A stretch of DNA of 14,221 nt from an uncultured Paracoccaceae bacterium (GTDB lineage: Bacteria > Pseudomonadota > Alphaproteobacteria > Rhodobacterales > Rhodobacteraceae). This document shows positions 6,538-14,221 of this stretch, piece after piece; the stretch's first letter is position 1, and each line of letters opens with the position of its first letter. Where the stretch lies: assembly GCA_913054485.1 (NCBI GenBank), contig CAJXHQ010000027.1, positions 1 through 14,221 of the forward strand. Reading direction: 5' to 3'. The notes beneath the pieces are model-generated. The model saw only the letters and a program-made list of their open reading frames with translations. It searched no databases and was not told the DNA's origin. A program made the position numbers and the translations under genes.

Positions 6538-8035
6538 ACTCATTGTCCTTCTCGCCACGGCCGGCAGCGCCGCCGCAGGTCCGTTGTTTGAACCCCGCCC
6601 GATGCCGCCGCATCAGTATACCGGCGGCTGGGAGCATTTTGTCGGCGGCGGTCTGGCCGCGTTTGACTGCAACGGCGATGCCCTGCCCGAGCTTTACGCC
6701 GCAGGCGGCAGCAGCCCGGGCCAGCTGTTCGTGAACACCAGCGCGCCCGGCGGCACGCTGACTTATGAAGCGGCCACTCCTGACGCCCTTTCCCTTACTG
6801 CCGTGACCGGGGCCTATCCGCTCGACATCGACGGCGACGGGCTGCTTGACCTTGCCATCCTGCGCGCAGGCCCGGATATGCTGCTGCGCGGTCTGGGAGG
6901 CTGCCGGTTTGCTCCTTTCGAAGGCTTAGGCTTTGAAAGCGGCGGACACTGGACAACCGCCTTTTCTGCCACCTGGGAAGCGGGCCAGAGACTGCCGACG
7001 CTGGCTTTCGGCACATATGTGGACCGCAGCAATCCGGACGGGCCTTTTGAAGCCTGCGATGATACTCTGCTCTACCGCCCCGATGGAGACCGCTACGGAG
7101 CGCCCCAGCTACTGACGCCGGGCTTTTGCGCCCTGTCGATGCTGTTCACCGACTGGAACCGCGATGGCCGCGCCGATCTGCGGATCTCCAACGACCGCCA
7201 CTATTATGTGCGCGGCGGGCAAGAGCAGATGTGGGCGATGGAGCCCCAACCGCGGCTTTATTCTGAGGCCGAAGGCTGGGCGCGATATAACCTCTGGGGC
7301 ATGGGCATCGCCTCGCGCGATATGAACGGCGACGGTTATGCTGATGTCTACCTGACCTCGATGGGCGATCAGAAGTTCCAGATGTTTGATCCGGACGCCT
7401 CCGGACCCGCCTACCGCGATGTGACCTATGGCTACGGCACCACCGCGCACCGGCCCTTCATGGGGGGCGACGGACGGCCCTCGACCGGCTGGCACGCGGC
7501 TTTCGGCGATGCGGACAACGACGGCCTGAACGATATTTTTGTTACCAAGGGCAATGTCGAACAGATGCCGGATGCCGCCATGAAAGACCCCAACAACCTG
7601 CTGATGCAGCAGCCGGACGGCACCTTTCTTGAGGCCGCGGAGGCTGCGGGCATTGCCACGCTGGAGCGCTCGCGCGGGGCGGTGTTTCAGGACCTCAATC
7701 TGGACGGGAAGCTGGATCTGGCAGTGGTGAACCGCCGCGCTGATCTGGAGCTGTATGAGAATACCGGTTTGGCTGGCAACTGGCTGCTGGTGGATCTGGC
7801 CGCAGACGCGCCCAATGCCCGTGCCATCGGTGCGGTGATCGAAGTGGAGGCCGCAGGCAGGATGCACACGCGCGAGATTACCGTGGGCGGTGGCCATGCC
7901 AGCGGCAGCGCGGTGGCGCAGCATTTCGGGCTGGGCACTGCTGAAACCCTGCGGCTGCGGGTGATCTGGCCGGATGGAGAGACCAGCAGCTGGCAAGACG
8001 TCTCCGCCAATCAGCGGATCAGCGTCAGCCGCTAA
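6527..8035 (+). CDS. Secreted FG-GAP/VCBS propeller protein with ASPIC/UnbV C-terminal domain (CRTAC1-like)
   Basis: The product has 502 residues. A short signal peptide (MRAELIVLLATAGSAAAG) leads into repeated FG-GAP calcium-binding loops near residues 47 (DCNGDALPEL), 100 (DIDGDGLLDL), 209 (DWNRDGRADL), 265 (DMNGDGYADV), 328 (DADNDGLNDI) and 389 (DLNLDGKLDL), suggesting a beta-propeller. The C-terminus (about 430-500) has the ASPIC/UnbV pattern GAVIEVEAAGR...GGGHASGSAVAQHFGLG...VIWPDG. Four Cys (48, 126, 177, 201) could form disulfides. I chose the ATG at 6527; the TTG at 6518 is too close to the AGGGAG at 6511-6516. The start lies inside the last codons of xylR (11-base overlap), so the two are probably cotranscribed. 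It converges on the diheme peroxidase gene. No biochemical role is known to me; see findings for a possible pairing. Confidence 0.82.
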   Translation: MRAELIVLLATAGSAAAGPLFEPRPMPPHQYTGGWEHFVGGGLAAFDCNGDALPELYAAGGSSPGQLFVNTSAPGGTLTYEAATPDALSLTAVTGAYPLDIDGDGLLDLAILRAGPDMLLRGLGGCRFAPFEGLGFESGGHWTTAFSATWEAGQRLPTLAFGTYVDRSNPDGPFEACDDTLLYRPDGDRYGAPQLLTPGFCALSMLFTDWNRDGRADLRISNDRHYYVRGGQEQMWAMEPQPRLYSEAEGWARYNLWGMGIASRDMNGDGYADVYLTSMGDQKFQMFDPDASGPAYRDVTYGYGTTAHRPFMGGDGRPSTGWHAAFGDADNDGLNDIFVTKGNVEQMPDAAMKDPNNLLMQQPDGTFLEAAEAAGIATLERSRGAVFQDLNLDGKLDLAVVNRRADLELYENTGLAGNWLLVDLAADAPNARAIGAVIEVEAAGRMHTREITVGGGHASGSAVAQHFGLGTAETLRLRVIWPDGETSSWQDVSANQRISVSR

Positions 8036-8074
8036 CAATTAGGCGGACGCGTGCCTGCCATAAGGAGAGTAGGT

Positions 8075-8106
8075 GCCTGCGGCTTGAGCGACAGGCGCGT
8101 GGTTTT
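8075..8106 (+). terminator. Weak hairpin plus T4 between the convergent propeller and peroxidase genes
   Basis: GCCTG (8075-8079) pairs with CAGGC (8092-8096) over a 12-base loop, and GCGTGG then TTTT (8103-8106) follow. The stem is short. A longer, bulged pairing of ACGCG/CCTG at 8047-8057 with CAGG/CGCGT at 8092-8100 is also possible. This 71-base gap holds no other signal. Confidence 0.25.
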
Positions 8107-9399
8107 CTAGCGCTGAACTGGCAGCCCGCTTGGCACATTTTCCGGGATACCCATGCGCCCCGCCACGGCGGCCTCATCCGTCAGCGCGTTGAGGAAGGCC
8201 AGAAGATCCGCAACCTCCGCATCGCTGAGTGACACAGGTGCCAGTTCACTGGCCGCCGCGATCCGGGCGGTCTCCTCCGCATCATTCAGTGCGCGCCAAT
8301 CCTCTGCTGCAAACTCCGGAAACACCGCCTGGGTGCGATCATAGGCTTCAAGCGACTTCACCGGGTCCAGATGGTGGCGCACCATGGCGTCGAGCGTGGC
8401 ATAGGCGCCGTTGTGGCCATAGGGCGCTGTCTGGGCCACATTGCGCAGTGACGGCGTGCGGAAGCGGTAGGCGTCATCCGGTTGGCCGGTGACCCGCATC
8501 CGCCCCTCGTCGCGGGCATGGTTTTCAAACCGCGCCGCTTTGCCCGGCCCGATCTGCGGCAGGGCGATGGCATGGAACCCGTGATCACTTTGCAGCCAAC
8601 CGGAATGACAGGATCCGCAGCCAGCCGCCCCGTAGAACAGACCTTGTCCGCGCGCGGCTGGCGCGGGCAACGGCGCGCCTCCGGTCATGGCGACATCAAA
8701 AGGACTGGCATCAGCGCGCCATTCCAAGCGGATGAAGGCCGCGATCACGTTGGAAATGTCAGTGAAACGGATCGGAGCGCCGGTGCCCAGCAGCGCATCA
8801 AAACGGCTGCGGCACTCAGGGATCTCCGCCACCCGGGCCGAAATTCTGTCCCAGGCGCCGCCTTCCATCGACAGATGGCCGAGCCTCACCGCCTGAGAGA
8901 CCCTGTTTTCCGAGTAATGCCCCGCCATTTCATCGCCCGACAACACCGGGAACATGGCCTGTGCGGATAGCACCGAGTCAAAGCCCGCCACCATTTCTTG
9001 CCCCAAGGGCGTGCGCATGCCGCCGGGTTCGCTCGGGTCGGCCTCCAGCCGGCCGTCGTGGAACATCACTGTGAATTCCTCGGCCCCGAGGTTCCAAAGC
9101 GCAGGTGCATTGCGCGGGATCCGCTGTTCAGGCGGATTTTCCGGGTCGGGCCTGCGGGCTGGCCCCAGCCCGATGCCGCCTTCACCGATGGCCAGCGACA
9201 CCCCGTCGGATGTGCCGAAGCGCGGGTGGTGGCAAGTGGCACAGGAGGTATTGCGGTTGCCCGACAGGACCGGATCATAAAACAGCAGCTGCCCCAGCTC
9301 TGCCTGCGCCATATCCACCGGCGCAAACACCGGGCGCGGACCGAGGTCCTGCGCATGGGCTGCGCCTGCGGCCAGTGTCAGGATAAGTGCTGCCCTCAT
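8107..9399 (-). CDS. Periplasmic diheme cytochrome c peroxidase / MauG-family enzyme
   Basis: The product has 430 residues. A signal peptide ([16 protein letters not shown]) is followed by two c-type haem sites, CATCH (Cys53, Cys56, His57) and CGSCH (Cys261, Cys264, His265), spaced as in bacterial diheme peroxidases. Other family blocks are ELGQLLFYDPVLSGNRNTSC, IPRNAPALWNL, FHDGR (113-117), RTPSLRNVAQTAPYGHNGAYA (311-333) and a C-terminal LSDAEVADLLAFLNALT. In classical CcpA and MauG the block at 113 reads FWDGR, with a Trp between the haems; here it is His114. The segment MVRHHLDP (339-346), where the sixth ligand of the peroxidase haem usually lies, offers His342/His343 rather than Met or Tyr. 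The start overlaps the galM stop by ATGA, so it is translated as the last gene of the xylose operon. The substrate is unknown: peroxide, or a partner protein. Confidence 0.88.
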   Translation of the reverse strand: MRAALILTLAAGAAHAQDLGPRPVFAPVDMAQAELGQLLFYDPVLSGNRNTSCATCHHPRFGTSDGVSLAIGEGGIGLGPARRPDPENPPEQRIPRNAPALWNLGAEEFTVMFHDGRLEADPSEPGGMRTPLGQEMVAGFDSVLSAQAMFPVLSGDEMAGHYSENRVSQAVRLGHLSMEGGAWDRISARVAEIPECRSRFDALLGTGAPIRFTDISNVIAAFIRLEWRADASPFDVAMTGGAPLPAPAARGQGLFYGAAGCGSCHSGWLQSDHGFHAIALPQIGPGKAARFENHARDEGRMRVTGQPDDAYRFRTPSLRNVAQTAPYGHNGAYATLDAMVRHHLDPVKSLEAYDRTQAVFPEFAAEDWRALNDAEETARIAAASELAPVSLSDAEVADLLAFLNALTDEAAVAGRMGIPENVPSGLPVQR

Positions 9400-10403
9400 T
9401 CCGGCGCCTCTGAAAATTCCAGCCGAAGGTCCTGCCTATAGGGCTGGTCCGGCGTCACGAGGACGGAGGGAAACTGCGGATTGTTGACCGCATCCGGGTA
9501 GCCCTGCGGCTCGATGCAGATGCCGGCAAAAGGTTTCAGGCTCTGCCCCGGCAGCGCGCCGTCATGCGCCTCAAGGCCCGCGGCGGTGTAGATCTGCGCG
9601 CCGGGCTGATCAGAATAGACAGCCATGCGCAGCCCGTTGGGGGCCTGCAATGACGCCGCCGGCAGCACCGGCGCGGGTCCCGCATCAAAGCAGATGTTGA
9701 TATCCGTCCCCTCCCGTTGCGGGTCCATCTCTGCCAATGTCCGGCCTTGGCGAAAATCGTAGCGGGTGCCCGCTGCGTCGTCCACAGATCCGGTGGGGAT
9801 GCCCGCCCCGTCCAGCGGCAGGTAGCGGCCTGCCGGGCTGTTGAGAAGGTGGGTCCAGATGTCGCCGCCACCGGCCAGATTGAAATAATTATGCTGCGCA
9901 AGGCTGACCGGCGACGGCCGGTCCGCCGTCGCCCGCATCGAATAGATGACAGCGTTTTCCCCGAGACTGACACCGATGCGGAAGGCCACCCGGCCCGGGA
10001 AGCCGTTTTCGCCATGAGGCGATACATAAGACAGGTGAACCGCGGCCTCTCCGGCCGGTTCCATCTGCCAGAAACGATGGCTGAGGCCGGGGTCGCCGCC
10101 GTGCAGCAGGTTGCTGCCCTCGTTGGCAGGCAGGCGCTGCTCCTGCCCGTCGAGCATGAACCGCGCGCCGCCGATGCGATTGGCAACCCTGCCCGCGATG
10201 ACGCCAAGATAATAGGGGTTGGTCAGATAGGCGCGCGGGTCGCGGTAGCCAAGCACAACCGGCACCTGCCGCCCCCGGTGCGTCACACGCAGATCGCGGG
10301 TGGCAGCACCGATGTTGAGCAGCGACAGGCTGAGCCCGCCTCTGTTCAGGCAGGCTTCCTGCAGCCCGCCGCCGTGGTCGATGATCCGGGTGCCGTCAGA
10401 CAA
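9396..10403 (-). CDS. galM: Aldose 1-epimerase (mutarotase)
   Basis: This enzyme interconverts alpha and beta anomers of aldoses, here probably supplying the xylose anomer used by XylA. Its 335 residues are normal for the family. The catalytic residues are present: His101 in NLLHGG, His171 in [10 protein letters not shown] and Glu298 in [14 protein letters not shown], together with GRVANRI near 71. There is no signal peptide, so it is cytoplasmic. The best start is TTG at 10403, eight bases inside xylA; no ATG or GTG lies nearby, and the ribosome site is poor, which suggests translational coupling to xylA. It is followed by the diheme peroxidase with a four-base overlap. It belongs to the GalM family proper rather than the YeaD-like group, judged by the paired His motifs. 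Confidence 0.9.
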   Translation of the reverse strand: MSDGTRIIDHGGGLQEACLNRGGLSLSLLNIGAATRDLRVTHRGRQVPVVLGYRDPRAYLTNPYYLGVIAGRVANRIGGARFMLDGQEQRLPANEGSNLLHGGDPGLSHRFWQMEPAGEAAVHLSYVSPHGENGFPGRVAFRIGVSLGENAVIYSMRATADRPSPVSLAQHNYFNLAGGGDIWTHLLNSPAGRYLPLDGAGIPTGSVDDAAGTRYDFRQGRTLAEMDPQREGTDINICFDAGPAPVLPAASLQAPNGLRMAVYSDQPGAQIYTAAGLEAHDGALPGQSLKPFAGICIEPQGYPDAVNNPQFPSVLVTPDQPYRQDLRLEFSEAPE

Positions 10404-11706
10404 AACGGTTCACGAGGTTTTCCAGATACTCCTGCTTGCCGGAACGCGGGCGCGGGTTGAGGCCCTTCGCTTCGACCTTTGCCGCGATCTGGTCGAGATC
10501 ATAAACCCCTTTCAGCATCGCCTCGCCCTCGGGCTGCTGCCAGCCCGCGTAACGGTCTTTGACAAACTGGCCCAGACTGCCATCCTCAATCATTGCAGCC
10601 GCCGCTTTCAGCCCGCGTGCGCAGATATCCATGCCGCCAACATGGGCGATCAGCAGGTCTTCGGCATCCAGTGACTGGCGGCGCAGTTTGGCATCGAAAT
10701 TGGTGCCGCCGGTGGTGAACCCGCCCGCCTTCAGGATGTGGTAGTAAGCCAGCGCCACCTCTGGCGTGTTGTTAGGGAACTGATCCGTGTCCCAGCCGGA
10801 TTGGTAGTCGTTCCGGTTCATGTCAATCGAGCCGAGGATGCCAAGGCTGGCTGCAGTGGCAATCTCGTGCTCGAAGGAATGGCCGGCGAGGATCGCATGG
10901 CCCTGCTCGATGTTCACCTTGACCTCATCCTCCAGCCCGTGGCGTTTGAGGAAGCCGTAGACGGTGGCGGTGTCGTAATCGTACTGGTGTTTGGTCGGCT
11001 CCTGCGGCTTCGGCTCCACCAGGATCGCGCCCTTGAAGCCGATCTTGTGCTTGTACTCGACCACCAGGTTCAGCATGCGGCCAAGCTGCTGATCTTCGCG
11101 CGCAAGATCAGTATTCAGCAGTGTCTCATAGCCCTCGCGGCCACCCCAGAGCACATAGTTCTCACCACCCAGGCGATGGGTGGCATCCATGCAGGTCTTG
11201 ATGGTGGCCGCGCCAAAGGCAAAGACCTCCGGATCCGGGTTTGTGGCGGCGCCGGCCATGTAGCGGCTGTGCGAGAAGAGGTTCGCCGTGCCCCAAAGGA
11301 GCTTCATACCCGTGGCGGCCTGTTTCTCCGCGAAATAGTCCACGATCTCGTTCAGGTTGCGGGTGTTCTCGGCGAAATCCGCACCTTCGGGGCGCACGTC
11401 GGCATCGTGGAAACAGTAATAGGGCACGCCCAAAAGCTGGAACATCTCAAAGGCCACATCGGCCTTCATCTTGGCGGCCTCCATTGTGTCGGAGAACCAG
11501 GGCCGGTCGAAGGTCTGGCCGCCGAAAGGGTCGCCGCCGGGCCAGCAGAAATTGTGCCAGTAGCAGGCGGCAAAGCGCAGATGGTCTTTCATCGGTTTGC
11601 CCAGCACCACCTCGTCCGGGTTGTAGTGGCGGAAGGCCAGCGGGTTTGTGCTGTCTGCGCCCTCAAAAGGGATATTGGTGACGTCGTTGAAAAAACCGGT
11701 GGTCAT
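10396..11706 (-). CDS. xylA: Xylose isomerase
   Basis: This enzyme converts D-xylose to D-xylulose in the cytoplasm using two divalent metal ions. Its 436 residues place it in the longer class II group, and it aligns through its length with the E. coli enzyme (440). Catalytic and metal residues are visible: His100 and Asp103 in FHDAD, Glu231 in [16 protein letters not shown], Glu267 and His270 in [12 protein letters not shown], Asp295 in GSIDMNRND, Asp306 and Asp308 in GWDTDQFPN, and Asp337 in TNFDAK. The segment NIEQGHA differs from NIEANHA of E. coli but keeps the ligands. The ATG (11706-11704) shares one base with the xylB stop, and the 3' end overlaps galM, so the operon is tightly coupled. 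Confidence 0.97.
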   Translation of the reverse strand: MTTGFFNDVTNIPFEGADSTNPLAFRHYNPDEVVLGKPMKDHLRFAACYWHNFCWPGGDPFGGQTFDRPWFSDTMEAAKMKADVAFEMFQLLGVPYYCFHDADVRPEGADFAENTRNLNEIVDYFAEKQAATGMKLLWGTANLFSHSRYMAGAATNPDPEVFAFGAATIKTCMDATHRLGGENYVLWGGREGYETLLNTDLAREDQQLGRMLNLVVEYKHKIGFKGAILVEPKPQEPTKHQYDYDTATVYGFLKRHGLEDEVKVNIEQGHAILAGHSFEHEIATAASLGILGSIDMNRNDYQSGWDTDQFPNNTPEVALAYYHILKAGGFTTGGTNFDAKLRRQSLDAEDLLIAHVGGMDICARGLKAAAAMIEDGSLGQFVKDRYAGWQQPEGEAMLKGVYDLDQIAAKVEAKGLNPRPRSGKQEYLENLVNRFV

Positions 11707-13157
11707 CAGAGTACTGCCTTCAGGTTGGGGTAGAGCGCGCGGTATTTGGCATGCGCCTCAGCATAAGAGGCCGTCAGACCGCTGCGCGGCTCGACGGTAT
11801 GAGAGATTTGCGGGCGGGCCATCAGCGCTGCCGGATCGCCGCCAAGATCAGCGGCCATGGCAAGGCGTGCAGCCCCAAGGGCGGCGCCGAATTCGCCCTT
11901 GTCGGGAACATCCAGCGGCAGGCCCAGAACGGTGGCGAGGGTTTCGACCCAGAAAGGCGATTGGGTGCCGCCGCCAAGCGCCAGCAGGCTTTCAGGACGC
12001 GCGCCGGTGGCCTGAAGCGCATCAAGGCAATCGTGCAGGGCAAAGCTGACGTCCTCCATCACCGCGCGGGTCAGCGCTTCGGGTCCGTCGCCAATACCGA
12101 TGCCCGCGAAAGTGGCGCGGATGTCGCTGTCATTGTGGGGCGTGCGCTCGCCGGACAGGTAAGGCAGGAAGAGGATGGGAGAAGGGCCGTCGATCCGCTC
12201 CGGCAGGCGGCCCGCCAATTCGGCTGCACCCTGCCCCAGCGTGCGGGCCAGCCAGTTCAGGCAATCGGTTGCCGCCAGGATCACTCCCATCTGGTACCAG
12301 GTGTCCGGCACCGCGTGACAAAAGGTATGCACCGCCGTTTCCGGCGCGGGCACATAGGCATCGCGCGCCGCCAACAGCACGCCGGAGGTACCGAGAGAGA
12401 CAAACCCCTGCCCCTCTGCCAGGCAGCCTGCGCCGCAGGCGGCAACGGCATTGTCACCGCCCCCGCCCGCAACAACCACAGGCCCCGAAAGGCCCCACTC
12501 GCTACACAGTTTTTGTCTGAGACCGCCACCGGGGGCGGACCCTTCCACCAGCTCCGGCATCTGGTCGCGGCGCATGGCCCCGGCCTCCAGCAGCTGCTCC
12601 GACCAGTCCCGCGTCCCGGTGTTCAGCCAAGAGGTACCGGCACTGTCGGACATGTCCGAGATATACTCCCCAGTCAGCCAGAGCCGCAGGTAGTCCTTCG
12701 GCAGCAGGACTTTCGCCACCTTGGCAAAGACCTCCGGCTCATGCTCGCGCACCCAGGTAAGTTTTGGCGCGGTGAAGCCCGGGAAGACGATATTGCCCGA
12801 CAGGTCACGCACGCCGGGAGACGTGTCCAGCGCGGCGGCCTGCACGGCCGAGCGTGTGTCATTCCACAGGATACAGGGGCGCAGCACGTCGCCGGCGGCA
12901 TCCAGCAGCACGGCACCGTGCATCTGACCGCTAAGGCCGATGCCCTTCAACGCCGCAAACGCTGCCGGCTGCGCCGCCCTCAGCTCCGCCACAGCCGCCG
13001 TGCAGGCGGTGATCCAATCCTGCGGGTCCTGCTCACTCCAGCCCGGATGCGGGTGCGCGACGCCATAAGCACCATCCGCCGTTCCCAGCGCGCGCCCCTC
13101 ACCATCGGCCAGCAATGCGCGCAGGCCCGAAGTGCCGAGATCCAGCCCCAGATACAT
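11706..13157 (-). CDS. xylB: Xylulokinase
   Basis: This enzyme phosphorylates D-xylulose to xylulose 5-phosphate. Its 483 residues match the E. coli length (484) and show the FGGY-kinase plan: the N-terminal ATPase loop [25 protein letters not shown] (75-81), WNDTR (98-102), the catalytic Asp235 in [12 protein letters not shown], and [18 protein letters not shown] and [12 protein letters not shown] in the C-terminal half. It is the first gene of the minus-strand operon xylB-xylA-galM-peroxidase. The ATG at 13157 has a strong ribosome site, AGGGGAGGA (13173-13165), seven bases before it. The order xylB before xylA is the reverse of E. coli. Confidence 0.96.
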   Translation of the reverse strand: MYLGLDLGTSGLRALLADGEGRALGTADGAYGVAHPHPGWSEQDPQDWITACTAAVAELRAAQPAAFAALKGIGLSGQMHGAVLLDAAGDVLRPCILWNDTRSAVQAAALDTSPGVRDLSGNIVFPGFTAPKLTWVREHEPEVFAKVAKVLLPKDYLRLWLTGEYISDMSDSAGTSWLNTGTRDWSEQLLEAGAMRRDQMPELVEGSAPGGGLRQKLCSEWGLSGPVVVAGGGGDNAVAACGAGCLAEGQGFVSLGTSGVLLAARDAYVPAPETAVHTFCHAVPDTWYQMGVILAATDCLNWLARTLGQGAAELAGRLPERIDGPSPILFLPYLSGERTPHNDSDIRATFAGIGIGDGPEALTRAVMEDVSFALHDCLDALQATGARPESLLALGGGTQSPFWVETLATVLGLPLDVPDKGEFGAALGAARLAMAADLGGDPAALMARPQISHTVEPRSGLTASYAEAHAKYRALYPNLKAVL

Positions 13158-13214
13158 GCGATTATCCTCCCCTGGCGCAACCGCGCCCCGAATCCCTGCC
13201 TCCGCTACGGGATT

Positions 13215-13233
13215 TATTTCACTAACTAAAATA
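13215..13233. promoter_or_regulatory. AT-rich palindrome at the xylB promoter, candidate XylR operator
   Basis: TATTTCACTAACTAAAATA is a 19-base imperfect palindrome (7 of 9 pairs match), 57 bases upstream of the xylB ATG, covering the predicted -10 and the bases just after it. Like the site between xylF and xylR it is an AT island in GC-rich DNA. The two cores are not identical (TTTGA-N3-TCAAA versus TATTT-N9-AAATA), so one shared protein is likely but not proven. Confidence 0.5.
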
Positions 13234-13257
13234 ATACGAGAGCCGCCGCTCTGTCAA
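13228..13257 (-). promoter_or_regulatory. Predicted xylBA-galM-peroxidase promoter
   Basis: On the minus strand a perfect -35 box TTGACA (13257-13252) is followed, after 15 bases, by TATTAT or, after 18 bases, by TATTTT (13233-13228). Both -10 choices overlap the palindrome. The start of the RNA would fall about 65 bases before the xylB ATG. Confidence 0.5.
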
Positions 13258-13419
13258 CGTGCCTGAGCGTAAATCCGCGCCGCAGGCTTTCACAAATCGC
13301 ACAACGGACAGGCAAGGCTGCCTCATTTTCGGGCTGGCGCTGCGTCGCGGCATCGCACAGGCCGGGTGTTCGCCGCCTGCCGCATTTACCCCGCGCCCGC
13401 CAGCTGACGCAGTAGAGGC

Positions 13420-14004
13420 ATGACGACCCAGCTCTCCATCACCATCGTGGAACCGGACCCAGCCCGCGCCGCGCTGATCGCAGGCAGCCTGTGCGAAACA
13501 GGCGGCTGCCAGGTGCGGGTAACCGCCGATGCCGCCGCGCTGGCCTCGGAGCTGCGCGACCACAGCCCCGACATTGTCCTCATCGACATCGAAAACCCCT
13601 CGCGCGATATGCTGGAGGAACTGGCGCTGGCCTCCGGCCCGCAAGAACGCCCGGTGGCCATGTTCGTGGACCGCTCGGCCGATGGGCTGTCTACGGCGGC
13701 GATCGAGGCCGGGGTCTCGGCTTATGTGGTCGACGGGCTGAAACCGGAGCGGCTGAAACCCATTCTGGACGCCGCAATCACCCGCTTCAAACTGTTCCAG
13801 CGGATGCGCAAGGAACTGGAAGAGACCAAACGCGCGCTGGAAGAACGCAAAGTCATCGACCGCGCCAAGGGCATCCTGATGAAGGCCCGCGGCCTCAACG
13901 AGGAACAGGCCTATGCGCTGTTGCGCAAGACGGCGATGGATCAGGGCAAGCGGCTGGGCGATGTGGCGTCAGCACTGGTCACTGCGGCGGAGCTGCTGTC
14001 ATGA
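13420..14004 (+). CDS. nasT: Nitrate-responsive ANTAR antiterminator NasT
   Basis: This is an RNA-binding response-regulator-like protein that allows transcription through terminators in the leaders of nitrate-assimilation genes when released by NasS. Its 194 residues comprise a receiver domain (about 5-120; acidic pair Glu11/Asp13, possible phosphoacceptor Asp56 in VLIDIENPSRD, Lys108 in DGLKPE), a coiled linker (RKELEETKRALEERKVIDRA) and an ANTAR domain (about 135-190; AKGILMKARGLNEEQAYALL, then DQGKRLGDVASAL). The first acidic position, usually Asp, is Glu, and many NasT/AmiR-type receivers signal without phosphorylation. The ATG at 13420 is preceded closely by AGAGG, a weak ribosome site. 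Its stop overlaps the next start by ATGA, the classic nasT-nasS arrangement of Paracoccus. It is divergent from xylB with a 262-base gap. Confidence 0.88.
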   Translation: MTTQLSITIVEPDPARAALIAGSLCETGGCQVRVTADAAALASELRDHSPDIVLIDIENPSRDMLEELALASGPQERPVAMFVDRSADGLSTAAIEAGVSAYVVDGLKPERLKPILDAAITRFKLFQRMRKELEETKRALEERKVIDRAKGILMKARGLNEEQAYALLRKTAMDQGKRLGDVASALVTAAELLS

Positions 14005-14221
14005 CGCCGCTTGCCCTGGGCTATATCCCCCTCACCGATGCCGCGCCGCTGATTGCCGCGCATGAGCTTGGCTTTGCCGCCGACGAAGGCCTTGCGCTGG
14101 ACCTGCGCCCCGCCCCTTCGTGGAGCGCCCTGCGCGACATGCTGCGGGCCGGGCAGGTGGCCGCCGCCCATATGCTGTCACCGGTTCCCGTGGCTGCCGC
14201 GCTTGGCCTCGGCGGCGCGGG
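14001..14221 (+). CDS. nasS: NasS nitrate sensor, N-terminal part (continues past window end)
   Basis: The ATG lies in the nasT stop (ATGA overlap) and the frame stays open to the window end, giving 73 residues. The sequence MTPLALGYIPLTDAAPLIAA, then HELGFAADEGLALDLRPAPSWSALRDMLRAGQVAAAHMLSP, matches the start of NrtA/CmpA-type nitrate-binding proteins (GYIPLTDAAPL and AHMLSP blocks). No signal peptide precedes it. That fits the cytoplasmic NasS, which holds NasT inactive until nitrate or nitrite binds, rather than the periplasmic NrtA. Nitrate transport and reductase genes would be expected further right. Confidence 0.82.
   Translation, partial: MTPLALGYIPLTDAAPLIAAHELGFAADEGLALDLRPAPSWSALRDMLRAGQVAAAHMLSPVPVAAALGLGGA

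Noticed and set aside
13314..13327. AGGCA/TGCCT hairpin in the xylB-nasT gap
   Set aside because: Only five pairs and no T run; likely chance in GC-rich DNA.
13352..13372. GG/GC spacing resembling a sigma-54 promoter before nasT
   Set aside because: The -12 half does not contain TTGC and the fit is poor; no other nasT promoter was convincing either.
1..14221. Insertion sequences, CRISPR arrays, tRNA or rRNA genes
   Set aside because: I looked for transposase-like proteins, regular spaced repeats and tRNA arms and saw none.

Overview
The window looks like chromosomal DNA of a marine alphaproteobacterium of the Rhodobacteraceae (Roseobacter group; Leisingera, Phaeobacter or Ruegeria would fit). 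This rests on the high GC content, the protein sequence styles, the xyl gene organisation and a NasT/NasS pair. The genus is an inference from sequence style, not from a search.

Layout. (1) 2-934, +: the end of a secreted CAP-domain protein with a Pro-Glu linker and two tandem repeats, closed by a strong terminator. (2) 935-1470: a 536-base gap without a convincing gene. It holds a short palindrome and a run of hairpins ending in a terminator, which may be a structured small RNA. (3) 1471-1857, +: a small VOC-fold protein whose usual C-terminal metal-ligand Glu is Lys. (4) 1934-5132, -: xylF-xylH-xylG, a D-xylose ABC importer with a single-domain ATPase and a stem-loop between xylF and xylH. 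(5) 5320-6537, +: a divergent ROK-family regulator, XylR. A 25-base AT-rich imperfect palindrome covers the -35 boxes of both divergent promoters. (6) 6527-8035, +: a secreted FG-GAP/ASPIC-UnbV propeller protein whose start overlaps the end of xylR. (7) 8107-13157, -: an overlapping operon xylB-xylA-galM-diheme peroxidase, with a second AT-rich palindrome at the xylB promoter. (8) 13420-14221, +: nasT and the start of nasS, overlapping by ATGA, the head of a nitrate-assimilation locus that continues beyond the window.

How the genes work together. XylFHG imports xylose, GalM interconverts its anomers, XylA makes xylulose and XylB makes xylulose 5-phosphate for the pentose phosphate pathway. 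XylR probably represses both transcription units and itself through the two palindromes. The unexpected part is a pair of predicted periplasmic proteins, a diheme CcP/MauG-like enzyme and an FG-GAP/UnbV propeller. They face each other in the middle of the xylose locus, and each is translationally overlapped with a xylose gene (galM and xylR respectively). Precedents in which a MauG-family enzyme modifies a partner protein (MauG with methylamine dehydrogenase, MbnH with MbnP) make this pair the best candidate here for an undescribed system, but no function can be read directly from the sequence.
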